Assembly (NCBI RefSeq): GCF_013044515.1
Contig: NZ_JABEPR010000007.1
Span: 124,001 to 188,000, forward strand
Reading direction: 5' to 3'
Source of the DNA: Sphingomonas sp. ID1715
GTDB lineage: Bacteria; Pseudomonadota; Alphaproteobacteria; Sphingomonadales; Sphingomonadaceae
Length of the DNA: 64,000 bases
The notes beneath the pieces are model-generated. The model saw only the letters and a list, made by a program, of their open reading frames with translations, had not been told where the DNA came from and made no database searches. The translations under genes were made by a program, and so were the position numbers. How positions within the stretch are numbered: position 1 is the stretch's first letter; every line of letters starts with the position of its first letter. Below, one piece after another: positions 18,532-27,166 of the stretch.

Positions 18532-19539
18532 TCAGGCGGCGACCACCTGCTGTTCGATCGCGCCGAAGATCGAATGGCCGGCCGCGTCCTTCATTTCGAT
18601 GCGCACGCGATCGCCATGGCGCAGGAACGGCGTCTTCGCCGCGCCGCCCTGGATCGTCTCGATCATCCGAATTTCGGCGATGCAGCTATAGCCGAGTCCG
18701 CCTTCGGTGACCGGCTTGCCGGGCCCGCCGTCCGGGCCCTTGTTGGAAACCGTGCCGGAGCCGATGATCGAGCCCGCGCCCACGTCGCGGGTCTTGGTGA
18801 CATGGCCGATCAGCGTCGCGAAATCGAAGGTCATGTCGACGCCCGCGTCGGCGCGGCCGAAGGGCTGTCCGTTCAACTCGACGAGCAGCGGATAATGCAC
18901 CTTCCCGTCGCGCCAGGCGTCGCCAAGCTCGTCGGGCGTGACCAGCACCGGCGACAGCGTCGAGGCGGGCTTCGACTGGAAGAAACCGAAGCCCTTGCCG
19001 AGTTCGGCCGGGATCAGGTTGCGCAGCGACACGTCGTTGACGAGGCCGATCAGGCGGATGGCAGAGAGACACGTCTCGCGGTCGGCACCCATCGGCACGT
19101 CGCTGGTGACGACGCAAACCTCGCCTTCCATGTCGCAGCCCCAGCTCTCATCCTTCAGCGGGATCGAATCCCGCGGGGCGAGGAAGCTGTCGGAGGCGCC
19201 CTGATACATCAGCGGGTCGGTCCAGAAGCTGGCGGGCATCTCGGCGCCGCGCGCTCTCCGCACCAGCTCGACATGGTTCACATAGGCCGAGCCGTCCGCC
19301 CATTGATAGGCGCGCGGCAGGGGCGCCGCCGCCTCGCGTTCGTGGAACCGGTCCCGCGGGATCGCCTCATGCTCGAGGTCGGTGGCGAGCAGCTGCAGCT
19401 GCGGCGCGGCATGCTCCCAATCGTCGAGCGCCGCTTGCAGCGTGGGCGCGATGTGCGATGCGTCCGCATAGTAATGGAGGTCACGGGAGACGACGACGAG
19501 ACGGCCGTCGCGGCCGGATTTCAGGGATGCGAGTTTCAC
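18532..19539 (-). CDS. Fumarylacetoacetate hydrolase family protein
   Basis: A 335-residue FAH-fold hydrolase. Metal-site signatures include DMEGEVCVV (about 137) and FDFATLIGHVTKTRDVGAGSIIGSG split over about 230-260. In this operon it probably cleaves fumarylacetoacetate to fumarate and acetoacetate, the last step of tyrosine breakdown, though FAH-family enzymes vary. No maleylacetoacetate isomerase gene lies beside it. A repeat pair separates it from hmgA upstream. Confidence 0.82.
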   Translation of the reverse strand: MKLASLKSGRDGRLVVVSRDLHYYADASHIAPTLQAALDDWEHAAPQLQLLATDLEHEAIPRDRFHEREAAAPLPRAYQWADGSAYVNHVELVRRARGAEMPASFWTDPLMYQGASDSFLAPRDSIPLKDESWGCDMEGEVCVVTSDVPMGADRETCLSAIRLIGLVNDVSLRNLIPAELGKGFGFFQSKPASTLSPVLVTPDELGDAWRDGKVHYPLLVELNGQPFGRADAGVDMTFDFATLIGHVTKTRDVGAGSIIGSGTVSNKGPDGGPGKPVTEGGLGYSCIAEIRMIETIQGGAAKTPFLRHGDRVRIEMKDAAGHSIFGAIEQQVVAA

Positions 19540-19550
19540 GCGCTTATTAC

Positions 19551-19627
19551 TCCTTCGTCATTCCCGCGAAAGCGGGAACCCAGCCTTCCGTGCCAATGGG
19601 TCCCCGCTTTCGCGGGGATGACGAGGA
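19551..19627. repeat. Palindromic repeat pair, family C
   Basis: Inverted copies of a unit with core CCCGCGAAAGCGGGAACCC and flank CGTCAT, at 19551-19583 and 19598-19627. They lie between the hmgA stop and the FAH-family start. Confidence 0.85.
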
Positions 19628-19640
19628 AGGTCAAACCGGA

Positions 19641-20945
19641 TCAAACCGTCGCCTTGGGGAACCCCGCCCAGCAGTCGTCATAGTCGAGCTGGCACAGCTT
19701 CGTCTCGGCCGCCCAGAGCGTCGGGCGGATGACCCAGCGGCTTTCGAACATGAAGGCCATGGTGTTCTCGATCTTGTGCGGAGCGAGCGCCATCGTGGTC
19801 GCCTTTTCCCACGAGGCGAGATCGGGACCGTGTCCCGCCATCTGGTTGTGGAGCGACGCGCCGCCCGGCGCGAAGCCGCCTTCCTTCGCGTCGTAAGCGC
19901 CGTGGATCAGCCCCATGAACTCACTCATCACGTTGCGGTGGAACCAGGGCGGGCGGAACGTGTCCTCCGCGACCATCCAGCGCGGCGGGAAAATCACGAA
20001 ATCGCAATTGGCGGTGCCGGCGATCTCGCTCGGTGACGTCAGCACCGTGAAGATCGACGGATCCGAATGGTCGTAGCTGACCGTGTTGATCGTGTTGAAA
20101 CGGGCAAGGTCATATTTGTAGGGCGCGAGATTGCCGTGCCAGGCGACCACGTCGAGCGGACTATGGTCGAGCGTGCAGGTCCAGAGCCGGCCCTGGAACT
20201 TCTGCACCACCTCGACGGTGCCGTCGCGATCTTCGAACCAGGCATGCGGCGTCTCGAAGTCGCGCGGATTGGCAAGACCGTTTGCCCCGATCGGGCCGAG
20301 GTCCGGCAGCTTGAACGGGGCGCCGTAATTCTCGCAGACATAGCCGCGCGCCGCGCCATCGGGCAGCTCGGCGCGGAAGCGGATGCCGCGCGGGATCGCG
20401 CCGATCTCACCGGGCGAAAGGTCCAGGCGCCCGAGTTCGGTGGCGAAGGTGATGCGGCCCTGCTGCGGCACCACCAGCAACTCGCCATCGGCCGAGTAGA
20501 ACACCCGGTCGTCCATCGAGCGGTTGGCGGCATAGAGGTGGATGCCGATGCCGGCTCCCACCGCGACATCGCCGTTGCCGCCATAGGTGACGAGCCCGTC
20601 GACCCAGTCCGTCGGCTCGGCCGGGATGGGTAGCGGATCCCAGCGCAGGCGGTTGGGGCTCGGCGGCACTTCGTCGAACGGGCCGGAGCGGAGGAGCTTG
20701 CCGCCGCCATAGGGCCGGTACGGCTTGTGGCTGGCGGTCGGGCGCAGGCGATAGAGCCAACTGCGCCTGTTCTCGTGGCGGGGCGCGGTGAAGGCGGTGC
20801 CGGACAGCTGCTCGGCATAGAGACCGAACGGCACCTTCTGCGGCGAGTTGCGGCCGATCGGCAGGGCGCCCGGCGCGGCTTCCGTCGCGAAATGATTGCC
20901 GAAGCCGGTCAAGGGGGCGGCGGTGATCTGGGCTTGGACGTTCAT
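19641..20945 (-). CDS. hmgA: Homogentisate 1,2-dioxygenase
   Basis: Opens the ring of homogentisate to maleylacetoacetate with Fe(II) and O2. At 434 residues it is the usual length; it starts near [16 protein letters not shown]. The iron-site segment [16 protein letters not shown] (about 330-345) and AGHGPD with the third ligand (about 370) are present. It follows hpd, separated by a family A repeat pair that ends about 5 bases before the ATG; the repeat edge ACGGA may serve as the ribosome-binding site. Confidence 0.95.
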   Translation of the reverse strand: MNVQAQITAAPLTGFGNHFATEAAPGALPIGRNSPQKVPFGLYAEQLSGTAFTAPRHENRRSWLYRLRPTASHKPYRPYGGGKLLRSGPFDEVPPSPNRLRWDPLPIPAEPTDWVDGLVTYGGNGDVAVGAGIGIHLYAANRSMDDRVFYSADGELLVVPQQGRITFATELGRLDLSPGEIGAIPRGIRFRAELPDGAARGYVCENYGAPFKLPDLGPIGANGLANPRDFETPHAWFEDRDGTVEVVQKFQGRLWTCTLDHSPLDVVAWHGNLAPYKYDLARFNTINTVSYDHSDPSIFTVLTSPSEIAGTANCDFVIFPPRWMVAEDTFRPPWFHRNVMSEFMGLIHGAYDAKEGGFAPGGASLHNQMAGHGPDLASWEKATTMALAPHKIENTMAFMFESRWVIRPTLWAAETKLCQLDYDDCWAGFPKATV

Positions 20946-20950
20946 AATTG

Positions 20951-21029
20951 ATCCGTTCGTTTCGAGCGAAGTCGAGAAACGCGCTGAACGTCACGGTCCG
21001 TTTCTCGACTTCGCTCGAAACGAACGGGA
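20951..21029. repeat. Palindromic repeat pair, family A, upstream of hmgA
   Basis: Inverted ~31-bp copies at 20951-20981 and 20999-21029, nearly identical to each other and to the pair at 8043-8120. They lie between hpd and hmgA. Confidence 0.88.
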
Positions 21030-21042
21030 CCCAAGAATTTCT

Positions 21043-22089
21043 CTACTCCGCCGGCTCTTCCACCTTGATCACGCCGCGGCGGATCTGGTCCAGTTCGATA
21101 CTCTCGAACAGCGCCTGGAAATTGCCGTTGCCAAAGCCTTCATTGCCCTTGCGCTGGATGATCTCGAAAAAGATCGGGCCGAACATGTTCTCGGTGAAGA
21201 TCTGCAGCAGGATGCCTTCGCCGGTCTCGACCGAGCCGTCGATCAGGATGCGATTCTTGCGGAGCCGCTCCAGGTCTTCGCCATGGCCGGGCACGCGCTT
21301 GTCGACCAGCTCGTAATAGGTCTCGATCGTGTCCTGCAGCTTGACGCCGCGCGCGCGCAGCCGCTCGACCGTGTCGTAGATGTCGGGCGTGGTGAGGGCC
21401 AGGTGCTGGATGCCCTCACCCTTATATTCGCGAATGAACTCCTCGATCTGGCTCTTGTCGTCCTGGCTCTCGTTCAGGGGGATGCGGATCGCCTTGTCGG
21501 GCGCGATCATCGCCTGGCTGAACAGGCCGGTCGCCTGGCCCTTGATATCGAAATATTTCTGTTCCTCGAAGCCGAACAGTTCCCGATAAAACTCGCTCCA
21601 CACGCGCATCTGGCCGCGACGCACATTGTGGGTCAGGTGGTCGAGCAGGTCGAGGCCGACATTATTCTCCGCCTCCGCCTGCTGCCAGCCTGGGATTTCC
21701 TCCCAATCGGCATAGAGATCGGAGCCGTCCTGGATGAAGTAGAGGTAGGAGCCGCCGATGCCGACAATGCAGGTGTCCTCTTCCTCGGTCCGCTCGCCGC
21801 CATGGGCGAGCGCCCAGTCGAGCGCCTTGACCGGATCGGCGACGCGGAAGGCCATGGCGCTGGCCGAAGGTCCGTGCGCGGCACGGAACTCGGCCACGCG
21901 GCCGGTCTCGTCGCGGTTCAGCATCAGGTTGATGCGGCCCTGCTTGTAGCGGGTGATGTTCTTGCGCGGATGCTTGTGACTGGCGACGAAGCCGAGCTGC
22001 TCGAACTGGCGCGCCATCGCTTCAGGGTCGGGGGAAGTGAACTCGACGAACTCGAATCCATTCAGGCCCAGCGGGTTGTCCGCGCTCAT
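21043..22089 (-). CDS. hppD: 4-hydroxyphenylpyruvate dioxygenase
   Basis: Converts 4-hydroxyphenylpyruvate to homogentisate. It has 348 residues and two VOC domains. The Fe ligands are the His in LLDHLTHNVRRG (about 162), the His in GIQHLALTTPDIYD (about 240) and the Glu near the end in GPIFFEIIQRKG (about 323). The start at MSADNPLGLNG has AGGAGAG 4-10 bases upstream. The 20-bp palindrome at 22118-22137 lies 28 bases upstream, so the MarR neighbour probably controls this promoter. Confidence 0.95.
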   Translation of the reverse strand: MSADNPLGLNGFEFVEFTSPDPEAMARQFEQLGFVASHKHPRKNITRYKQGRINLMLNRDETGRVAEFRAAHGPSASAMAFRVADPVKALDWALAHGGERTEEEDTCIVGIGGSYLYFIQDGSDLYADWEEIPGWQQAEAENNVGLDLLDHLTHNVRRGQMRVWSEFYRELFGFEEQKYFDIKGQATGLFSQAMIAPDKAIRIPLNESQDDKSQIEEFIREYKGEGIQHLALTTPDIYDTVERLRARGVKLQDTIETYYELVDKRVPGHGEDLERLRKNRILIDGSVETGEGILLQIFTENMFGPIFFEIIQRKGNEGFGNGNFQALFESIELDQIRRGVIKVEEPAE

Positions 22090-22117
22090 CGACTCTCTCC
22101 TGCAATCTGAAGGCGAG

Positions 22118-22137
22118 TTGGTAACAGATGTTACCAA
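22118..22137. promoter_or_regulatory. Perfect 20-bp palindrome, MarR-type operator before hppD
   Basis: TTGGTAACA-GA-TGTTACCAA on the plus strand, immediately after the marR stop codon and 28 bases before the hppD ATG. Size and symmetry fit a MarR-family site. The regulator encoded next door is the natural ligand-responsive repressor. Confidence 0.75.
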
Positions 22138-22572
22138 TCAGCGCAACGAGTCGCTCGCCGCCTTGAGCTTGTCGAGCGTTGCCTTCAGCTGCTTCAGTTC
22201 CCGCTCTCCGATCGCCTCCAGCAGCTTCCGTTCCAGCTCCAGTGCCTTGGGCGAGATCTGCGCGTAGAGCGCCTGGCCGGCTGCCGTGAGCGCCAGCGTA
22301 TTGGAGCGGCGATCAGTGCCGTGGGCGCTGCGGGCGACCAGGCCGCGCGCGACCAGCGCCTGGGCGGCGCGGCTGACCGTCATCTTGTCCATCTCTGTAC
22401 GGGCGACCAGCGCCTGCTGGGTCAGCCCTTCCTCCTCGGCCAGCACCGCGATCAGCCGCCATTCGGGAATGCGCAGGCCGAACAGGCTCTCATAGGTGCG
22501 CGCGATTACGCCGCTGACGGCGTTCGACACGATCGAAAGCTGGTAGGGGAGAAAGGCGTCCAGCCGCAGCAT
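22138..22572 (-). CDS. MarR family regulator of tyrosine catabolism
   Basis: A 144-residue winged-helix regulator with recognition region LTQQALVARTEMDKMTVSRA (about 50-70) and a wing segment with DRRSNTLALTAAG (about 88-100). It is the first gene before hppD on the same strand and ends at the palindromic operator, so it probably represses hppD-hmgA-FAH in response to tyrosine intermediates (inference; HppR/HpdR-like). Confidence 0.82.
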   Translation of the reverse strand: MLRLDAFLPYQLSIVSNAVSGVIARTYESLFGLRIPEWRLIAVLAEEEGLTQQALVARTEMDKMTVSRAAQALVARGLVARSAHGTDRRSNTLALTAAGQALYAQISPKALELERKLLEAIGERELKQLKATLDKLKAASDSLR

Positions 22573-22612
22573 CGCGCCGTTATGACGCGGGGAGTGGCGG
22601 GGTCAAACCCGG

Positions 22613-23056
22613 TTATTCGGCGGCGGCGCGCATCGCTTCGAGTGCGGCGCTGTCGTCCTGGTCGAGTCGGGCCTCGCGGTGCGCGGCGTCCTTGACCAGC
22701 TGGATCAGTCGGTCCTTCTCGCGCATCGCATTGGCCTTGTTGAAGCACCCGGCCGCGCCCTCCATCAGCGCCTTGACGCGGATTTCCTCGCCGCGCGCGG
22801 TGTGACTGGACAACATGATCACCGGCGTCGGCCGCCGCTTGCGCAGATCCTGCAGATAATCGAGGCCGCTGCGGCCCGGCATTTCGATGTCGAGCGTGAT
22901 CACGTCGACCAGATGATCTTCGAGCATGCGGTCGGCTTCGTCCGCGCTCGCGGCCAGGCCGGCGATGCGGATTTCGGGATCGCTTTCCAGCACCTGCCGC
23001 ATCATCGCGCGGATGGTAACGGAGTCGTCCACAACCAAAACTCGAACCAAACGCAT
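22613..23056 (-). CDS. CheB-like single-domain response regulator
   Basis: A 147-residue receiver-only protein. It has the acidic pair in VLVVDDSVTIRAMMRQVL, phospho-Asp in TLDIEMPGRSGLDYL (about 55), Thr/Ser in VIMLSSHT and Lys in GCFNKANAM. The sequence resembles the CheB receiver but the methylesterase domain is missing, so it is probably an adaptor or phosphate sink. No chemotaxis genes adjoin it. Confidence 0.8.
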   Translation of the reverse strand: MRLVRVLVVDDSVTIRAMMRQVLESDPEIRIAGLAASADEADRMLEDHLVDVITLDIEMPGRSGLDYLQDLRKRRPTPVIMLSSHTARGEEIRVKALMEGAAGCFNKANAMREKDRLIQLVKDAAHREARLDQDDSAALEAMRAAAE

Positions 23057-23117
23057 AGAACGACCTCAGCATCTAACGTGCTGATTTACCGTTTGTCCTT
23101 CAAAGCTTACCGATTTG

Positions 23118-24509
23118 TTAAGCTGGCCGCGGGGTTAACCCTATTGCGTCGCGCCGGAGCCAGCGGAACAGCATCAGCACCGACACGATCGCCAGGCCGG
23201 CAGCAAGGCCGATCCAGATGCCGATGCCTTCCCAGCCGAGGCCGAAACCGAGTGACAAGGCGATGCCCATGCCGATGATCCAATAGCCGAAGCCGGCATA
23301 GATCATCGGCACTGTCGTGTCCTGAAGGCCGCGCAACATGCCGGCCCCGACCGACTGCGCGCCGTCGAACACTTGGAATAGAGCGGCGACCATCAGAAAG
23401 GAGACGGCCAAAGGCAGCACCGGTCGATTTTCTGGCAGGGCCGGATCGAGAAACAGCGTGACCAGATGCTCCGGCATGGCGAAGATCAGCAGCGCCATCG
23501 CCGCCATGAACGCGATTGCCATCACGAACGCCGTCCAGCCGGCGCGGGTGATGCCTTGCCGGTCGCCGCGGCCATAGGCGAGGCCGACGCGCACCGTCAC
23601 CGCCTGGCTGAGCCCAAGGGGAACCATGAAGGTCAGCGAGGCGATCTGGATCGCGATGGCGTGCGCCGCGATCGACGTGGTCCCGATCAGCCCCATCAGG
23701 AAGACCGCCGCGATGAACAGCGTTACCTCGAGCGACAGGGTCAGCGCGATCGGCAGGCCGAGCCGCCACACTTCGGCGTAGCGCGACCAGTCGGCGCGCC
23801 AGAAGCGGCCGAACAGCCGATAGCGGCGGAAGCGCGGGTGGAGCATCACGACCGTCGCCATGCCGAGGAACATCAGCGTCTGCGTTACCGCGCTGCCCAC
23901 GCCCGCTCCGAACAGGCCGAGCGCCGGGACAGGGCCTGCGCCGAAGATCAGCACATAATTGATGAGGGCATTGGCGATCACGCCCGCGACGCTGATCGTC
24001 AGCGCCCAGACCGGCTGCTCCAACGCAGCCACGAACGAGCGCAGGGTCAGATAGAAGAGCGCGGGGAGCAGGCCGAACATCAGCGGCCGCACGAAGTGCG
24101 CGGCGTGTGCCGACAGCGCCGGGTCCTGGCCGAGCAGCTTCAGGATCGGCTCGGCGTGCCAGAGCAGCAGCCACACCGGCAGCGTGATCGTCACTGCCGC
24201 CCACATCGTCTGGCGGACGGTCCGCCGCAGTTCCCGCAGGCTGTGCCGCCTTTTGCCCAGCTGGCGCGCCATGATCGGCGAAGCAGCCATCACCAGCCCC
24301 ATGCCGAAGATCAGGAAGGCGATGTAGAGATTGACGCCGATCGACGCGGCCGCGAGTTCCGTCGCGCCGAGCCAGCCGAGCAGCACCACATCGGTCGCGT
24401 TGATCGCCGATTGCGCCAGGTTGGTGAGCACGAGCGGCCCCGCCAGCGCGGCGGTCGCGCCGGCCTCGTCACGCCACGGTCGGGCATTCAAGGGCATGGG
24501 TGCATGCAT
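23118..24509 (-). CDS. MATE family efflux transporter (NorM-like)
   Basis: A 463-residue protein with 12 predicted transmembrane helices in two homologous halves. Family motifs are LTNLAQSAINATDVVLLGWLG in the first half (about 25-45) and GIGLAQAVTVR-like PLGLSQAVTVRVGLAYGRGD (about 283-302). It exports cationic drugs or metabolites by Na+ or H+ antiport. A second ATG 4 codons in is possible. Confidence 0.88.
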   Translation of the reverse strand: MHAPMPLNARPWRDEAGATAALAGPLVLTNLAQSAINATDVVLLGWLGATELAAASIGVNLYIAFLIFGMGLVMAASPIMARQLGKRRHSLRELRRTVRQTMWAAVTITLPVWLLLWHAEPILKLLGQDPALSAHAAHFVRPLMFGLLPALFYLTLRSFVAALEQPVWALTISVAGVIANALINYVLIFGAGPVPALGLFGAGVGSAVTQTLMFLGMATVVMLHPRFRRYRLFGRFWRADWSRYAEVWRLGLPIALTLSLEVTLFIAAVFLMGLIGTTSIAAHAIAIQIASLTFMVPLGLSQAVTVRVGLAYGRGDRQGITRAGWTAFVMAIAFMAAMALLIFAMPEHLVTLFLDPALPENRPVLPLAVSFLMVAALFQVFDGAQSVGAGMLRGLQDTTVPMIYAGFGYWIIGMGIALSLGFGLGWEGIGIWIGLAAGLAIVSVLMLFRWLRRDAIGLTPRPA

Positions 24510-24555
24510 GGGAGCCGGGGCGCATAGCCGATCCGGCCCGGCTCAGAAAGCGAGC

Positions 24556-25041
24556 TTAACCGCCGGTATTGTCGCTGGGGCCGCCCGCACCGCCGCCGAT
24601 CGTGCCGACGCGGCCGATATTGCCGAACAGATCCTCGAAGAAGCCGCGCTTGCGGCCGAGCGTCGGCGTCTTGGCGTTGACCGGGTCGATCGAGGCGACC
24701 TGGTCGAGGCCAAGCTGCGACACCTTGGCGACGTTGCCTGCGGAGTCGAACTGAACGTGGAGCGCCGTCTGCGAGACCGGGCGCGGCGAGCCGAAGGCCA
24801 GTTGCCGCGTCTCGCGCGCGACATAATACCAGTCGGTGTCGCCGAACTGGCCGGTAAAGCTCGGCCGGCCGAGCGTGCGCTGCACCGATGCCTTGTTGTC
24901 GACGCCCGGCTGGACGGTAGCGACCAGCTGGCTGTCGAGCAGATAGCCCTGGTGGCCGACGATGCGCGAGCAGCCGCCGCTCGCGACCAGGATCCCGGCA
25001 AGGGCGGCGCTGAACGCGATGCGCCGCTTCAACAAACTCAT
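24556..25041 (-). CDS. bamE: Outer membrane assembly lipoprotein BamE
   Basis: SmpA/OmlA-family lipoprotein of the BAM complex, 161 residues. It has a signal peptide with lipobox ASGGC (Cys about 24) and a BamE core with GVDNKASVQRTLGRPSFTG and TDWYYVARET. A glycine-rich C-terminal tail is present. The start MSLLKRRIAFS has GGGAGAG just upstream. It is divergent from the bc1 chaperone gene. Confidence 0.88.
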   Translation of the reverse strand: MSLLKRRIAFSAALAGILVASGGCSRIVGHQGYLLDSQLVATVQPGVDNKASVQRTLGRPSFTGQFGDTDWYYVARETRQLAFGSPRPVSQTALHVQFDSAGNVAKVSQLGLDQVASIDPVNAKTPTLGRKRGFFEDLFGNIGRVGTIGGGAGGPSDNTGG

Positions 25042-25146
25042 TCGACTCTCCCGGACGGGCGGCCAAAGCATTGCGCTTGAGCACGTCCGCTTCAATATGC
25101 CCGCCACGCGCCGCACACAAGCGGGCGGCGCCTGAACGGAGCCTTG

Positions 25147-25659
25147 ATGTCCCTGCTAGACCGGCTGTTCGGCCGACGCGATGCCAACGAAGCGGTGCGC
25201 CCGCTCTATAATGCGGTGATCGCGCGCGGCCGCGAGCCGCATTGGTATGCGCAAGGCGGCGTGCCGGACACGATCGACGGACGGTTCGAGATGATCGCCG
25301 CCTGTTTGTCGCTGGTGATCGCGCGGCTGGAGCTGGAACCGGAGCAGCGGCAGAATATCGCCTGGCTCGTCGAATTGTTCGTATCCGACATGGACGGGCA
25401 ACTGCGCGAGATCGGCATCGGCGACATGGTGGTCGGCAAGCATGTTGGCCGGATGATGGGCGCGCTCGGCGGGCGGATCGGGGCCTATCGCGAAGGCTTG
25501 CGGTCAGGCAATTTCGAGGCGGCGTTGGTGCGCAACCTCTACCGCGGAACCGAGCCGGCGGCCGGTGCGCTGGAACACACGGCGGAGCGCCTGCGCGCCT
25601 TCTATCTGGGCCTGCATGCCGCGACTGCCGAGTCGATCATCGCGGGGCGCTTGCCATGA
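25147..25659 (+). CDS. Ubiquinol-cytochrome c chaperone family protein
   Basis: A 170-residue homologue of the CBP3/UQCC1 chaperone domain used in cytochrome bc1 assembly. Motifs include LYNAVIARGREPHWYAQGGVPDT (about 21-43), WLVELFVSDMDGQLREIGIGD (about 83-103) and LVRNLYRG. The ATG at 25147 is used; an upstream TTG overlaps it. Its stop overlaps the DUF177 start (ATGA). Confidence 0.88.
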   Translation: MSLLDRLFGRRDANEAVRPLYNAVIARGREPHWYAQGGVPDTIDGRFEMIAACLSLVIARLELEPEQRQNIAWLVELFVSDMDGQLREIGIGDMVVGKHVGRMMGALGGRIGAYREGLRSGNFEAALVRNLYRGTEPAAGALEHTAERLRAFYLGLHAATAESIIAGRLP

Positions 25660-26186
25660 CTCCCGAATTCTCCCGCATCGTGGCCGCCGACACCGTCGAC
25701 GAGCGCCCCAAGCAGATCGAGATCGGCGCCGATGCCGATGAGCGGCGCCGGCTGGCGGGTCGGTTTCGCCTGCAGGCGATCGACCGCTTGTCGGCGCGGG
25801 TCGCGCTCGCCCGCCGGGCCGGGATCATCCATGCCGACGGCGAAGTCGACGCGGCGGTGGTGCAGAGCTGCGTGGTGACCGGCGAAGCGATGCCCGCCGA
25901 GGTGAAGGCGCCTTTCTCGGTCCGCTACCTGCCTGATGCCTATGTGCGGTCGAGCGAGGAGGAAGTGGAGCTCAGTTCCGAAGATTGCGACACGCTGCCG
26001 CTCGAAGGCAACCAGATCGACCTGGGCGAACTCGCTGCAGAGACGCTCGCCCTCGCGCTCGACCCGTTTCCGCGCTGCGCCGGCGCCGACGAGGCATTGC
26101 GCGAAGCCGGCATGAGCGACGGCGCGGAGGCAGGGCCGTTCGCCGCGCTCAAGGCGCTGAAGGACAAATTGGGCGGTGAGACCTAG
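25656..26186 (+). CDS. DUF177/YceD family protein
   Basis: A 176-residue YceD-like protein of the family often found near rpmF and linked to 23S rRNA accumulation. Seen here are ARRAGIIHADGEVDAAVVQ, CVVTGEAMPAEV (about 70) and the conserved acidic segment GNQIDLGELAAETLALALD (about 118-136). It is coupled to the preceding chaperone gene. No rpmF follows. Confidence 0.82.
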   Translation: MTPEFSRIVAADTVDERPKQIEIGADADERRRLAGRFRLQAIDRLSARVALARRAGIIHADGEVDAAVVQSCVVTGEAMPAEVKAPFSVRYLPDAYVRSSEEEVELSSEDCDTLPLEGNQIDLGELAAETLALALDPFPRCAGADEALREAGMSDGAEAGPFAALKALKDKLGGET

Positions 26187-26428
26187 ACCTTGCTGATCCC
26201 ACGCTTCTGCGCGCGGCGGGAGTCCAGCCACACGACATTGGGATAATCGCCGCGGCTCATCGCCTGGGGGTCAAGCCCCAGGCTCTTGTACAGGCGGCGA
26301 CGCTCTTCCGCGCTCAGCTGGTTGGGCAGCGCAGCGTCTGGGCGTCTGTTGCGGCGCGGACGCAGCAAGAGCCAGATCGCGGCCAGCATTCCCATCGAAA
26401 GCACCAGGGTGATGAGAATACCGGCCAT
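26183..26428 (-). CDS. Small membrane protein of unknown function
   Basis: An 81-residue protein with one N-terminal transmembrane helix (GILITLVLSMGMLAAIWLLL) followed by a basic stretch and the soluble segment LSAEERRRLYKSLGLD. I do not recognise a family. It overlaps the DUF177 stop by 4 bases at the 3' ends. Confidence 0.6.
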   Translation of the reverse strand: MAGILITLVLSMGMLAAIWLLLRPRRNRRPDAALPNQLSAEERRRLYKSLGLDPQAMSRGDYPNVVWLDSRRAQKRGISKV

Positions 26429-26536
26429 CGCGCGCTGCCTCTGCTCAGGTGTGAAACACAGCTGAAAGACGCGCGACCCGGCGCTGCCGTTCCTGACGTT
26501 TGCCGCACCGGCGGAGGCGTTCGCCGATGCCTGCGC

Positions 26537-27064
26537 CTAGAAGGGGACGTCGTCGTCCAGGTCGCTGTCGAACGGGCTCGGTCCGCCGCGCCCGCCGCCG
26601 CCGCCACCGCTCCGTCCGCCGAAGCCGCTGCCGCCCGATGGCGTCATGCCGCCGCCGCCGAAATTGCCGCGCTCCTCGCCGCCCCAGCTGCCGCCGCCGG
26701 AGCCGCCGCCGCCGTCACGGCCGCCGAGCAGCACCAGCTCGCCACGGAAGCGTTGCAGCACGACCTCGGTCGTGTATTTCTCGTTGCCGTTATTGTCGGT
26801 CCATTTGCGGGTCTGTAGCTGGCCCTCGAGATACACGCTCGAGCCCTTGCGCAGATATTGCTTGGCGACGCGGCCCAGATTCTCGTTGAAGATCACCACG
26901 CGGTGCCACTCGGTCTTTTCCTGCTGGCCGCCGTCCCGGTCCTTCCACCGCTCGGTCGTGGCGACGTTGAAATTCACCACCTCGCCGCCATTGTTCATCG
27001 ACCGCGCTTCCGGATCAGCGCCGAGATTGCCGACCAGAATCACCTTGTTCACGCTGCCTGCCAC
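26537..27064 (-). CDS. ssb: Single-stranded DNA-binding protein
   Basis: A 175-residue SSB. It has an OB-fold with [38 protein letters not shown] and [12 protein letters not shown], a glycine-rich linker (about 115-160) and the acidic tip DLDDDVPF that recruits repair and replication proteins. The start is GTG at 27064 with GGGGAG 8 bases upstream. Confidence 0.95.
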   Translation of the reverse strand: MAGSVNKVILVGNLGADPEARSMNNGGEVVNFNVATTERWKDRDGGQQEKTEWHRVVIFNENLGRVAKQYLRKGSSVYLEGQLQTRKWTDNNGNEKYTTEVVLQRFRGELVLLGGRDGGGGSGGGSWGGEERGNFGGGGMTPSGGSGFGGRSGGGGGGRGGPSPFDSDLDDDVPF

Positions 27065-27097
27065 GTCAGGACTCCCCGTCTTCGTTTCTTCTTCCTT

Positions 27098-27157
27098 ATC
27101 CGTTCGCTTCGAGCGAAGTCGAGAAGCGTATCTCGACGTCGCTGGATACGAACGGGG
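27098..27157. repeat. Palindromic repeat pair, family A, diverged
   Basis: Inverted copies abut directly (27098-27128 and 27129-27157). The second copy has drifted (TCTCGACGTCGCTGGATACG). They lie between feoB and ssb. Confidence 0.8.
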
Positions 27158-27166
27158 ATAAGTCGG

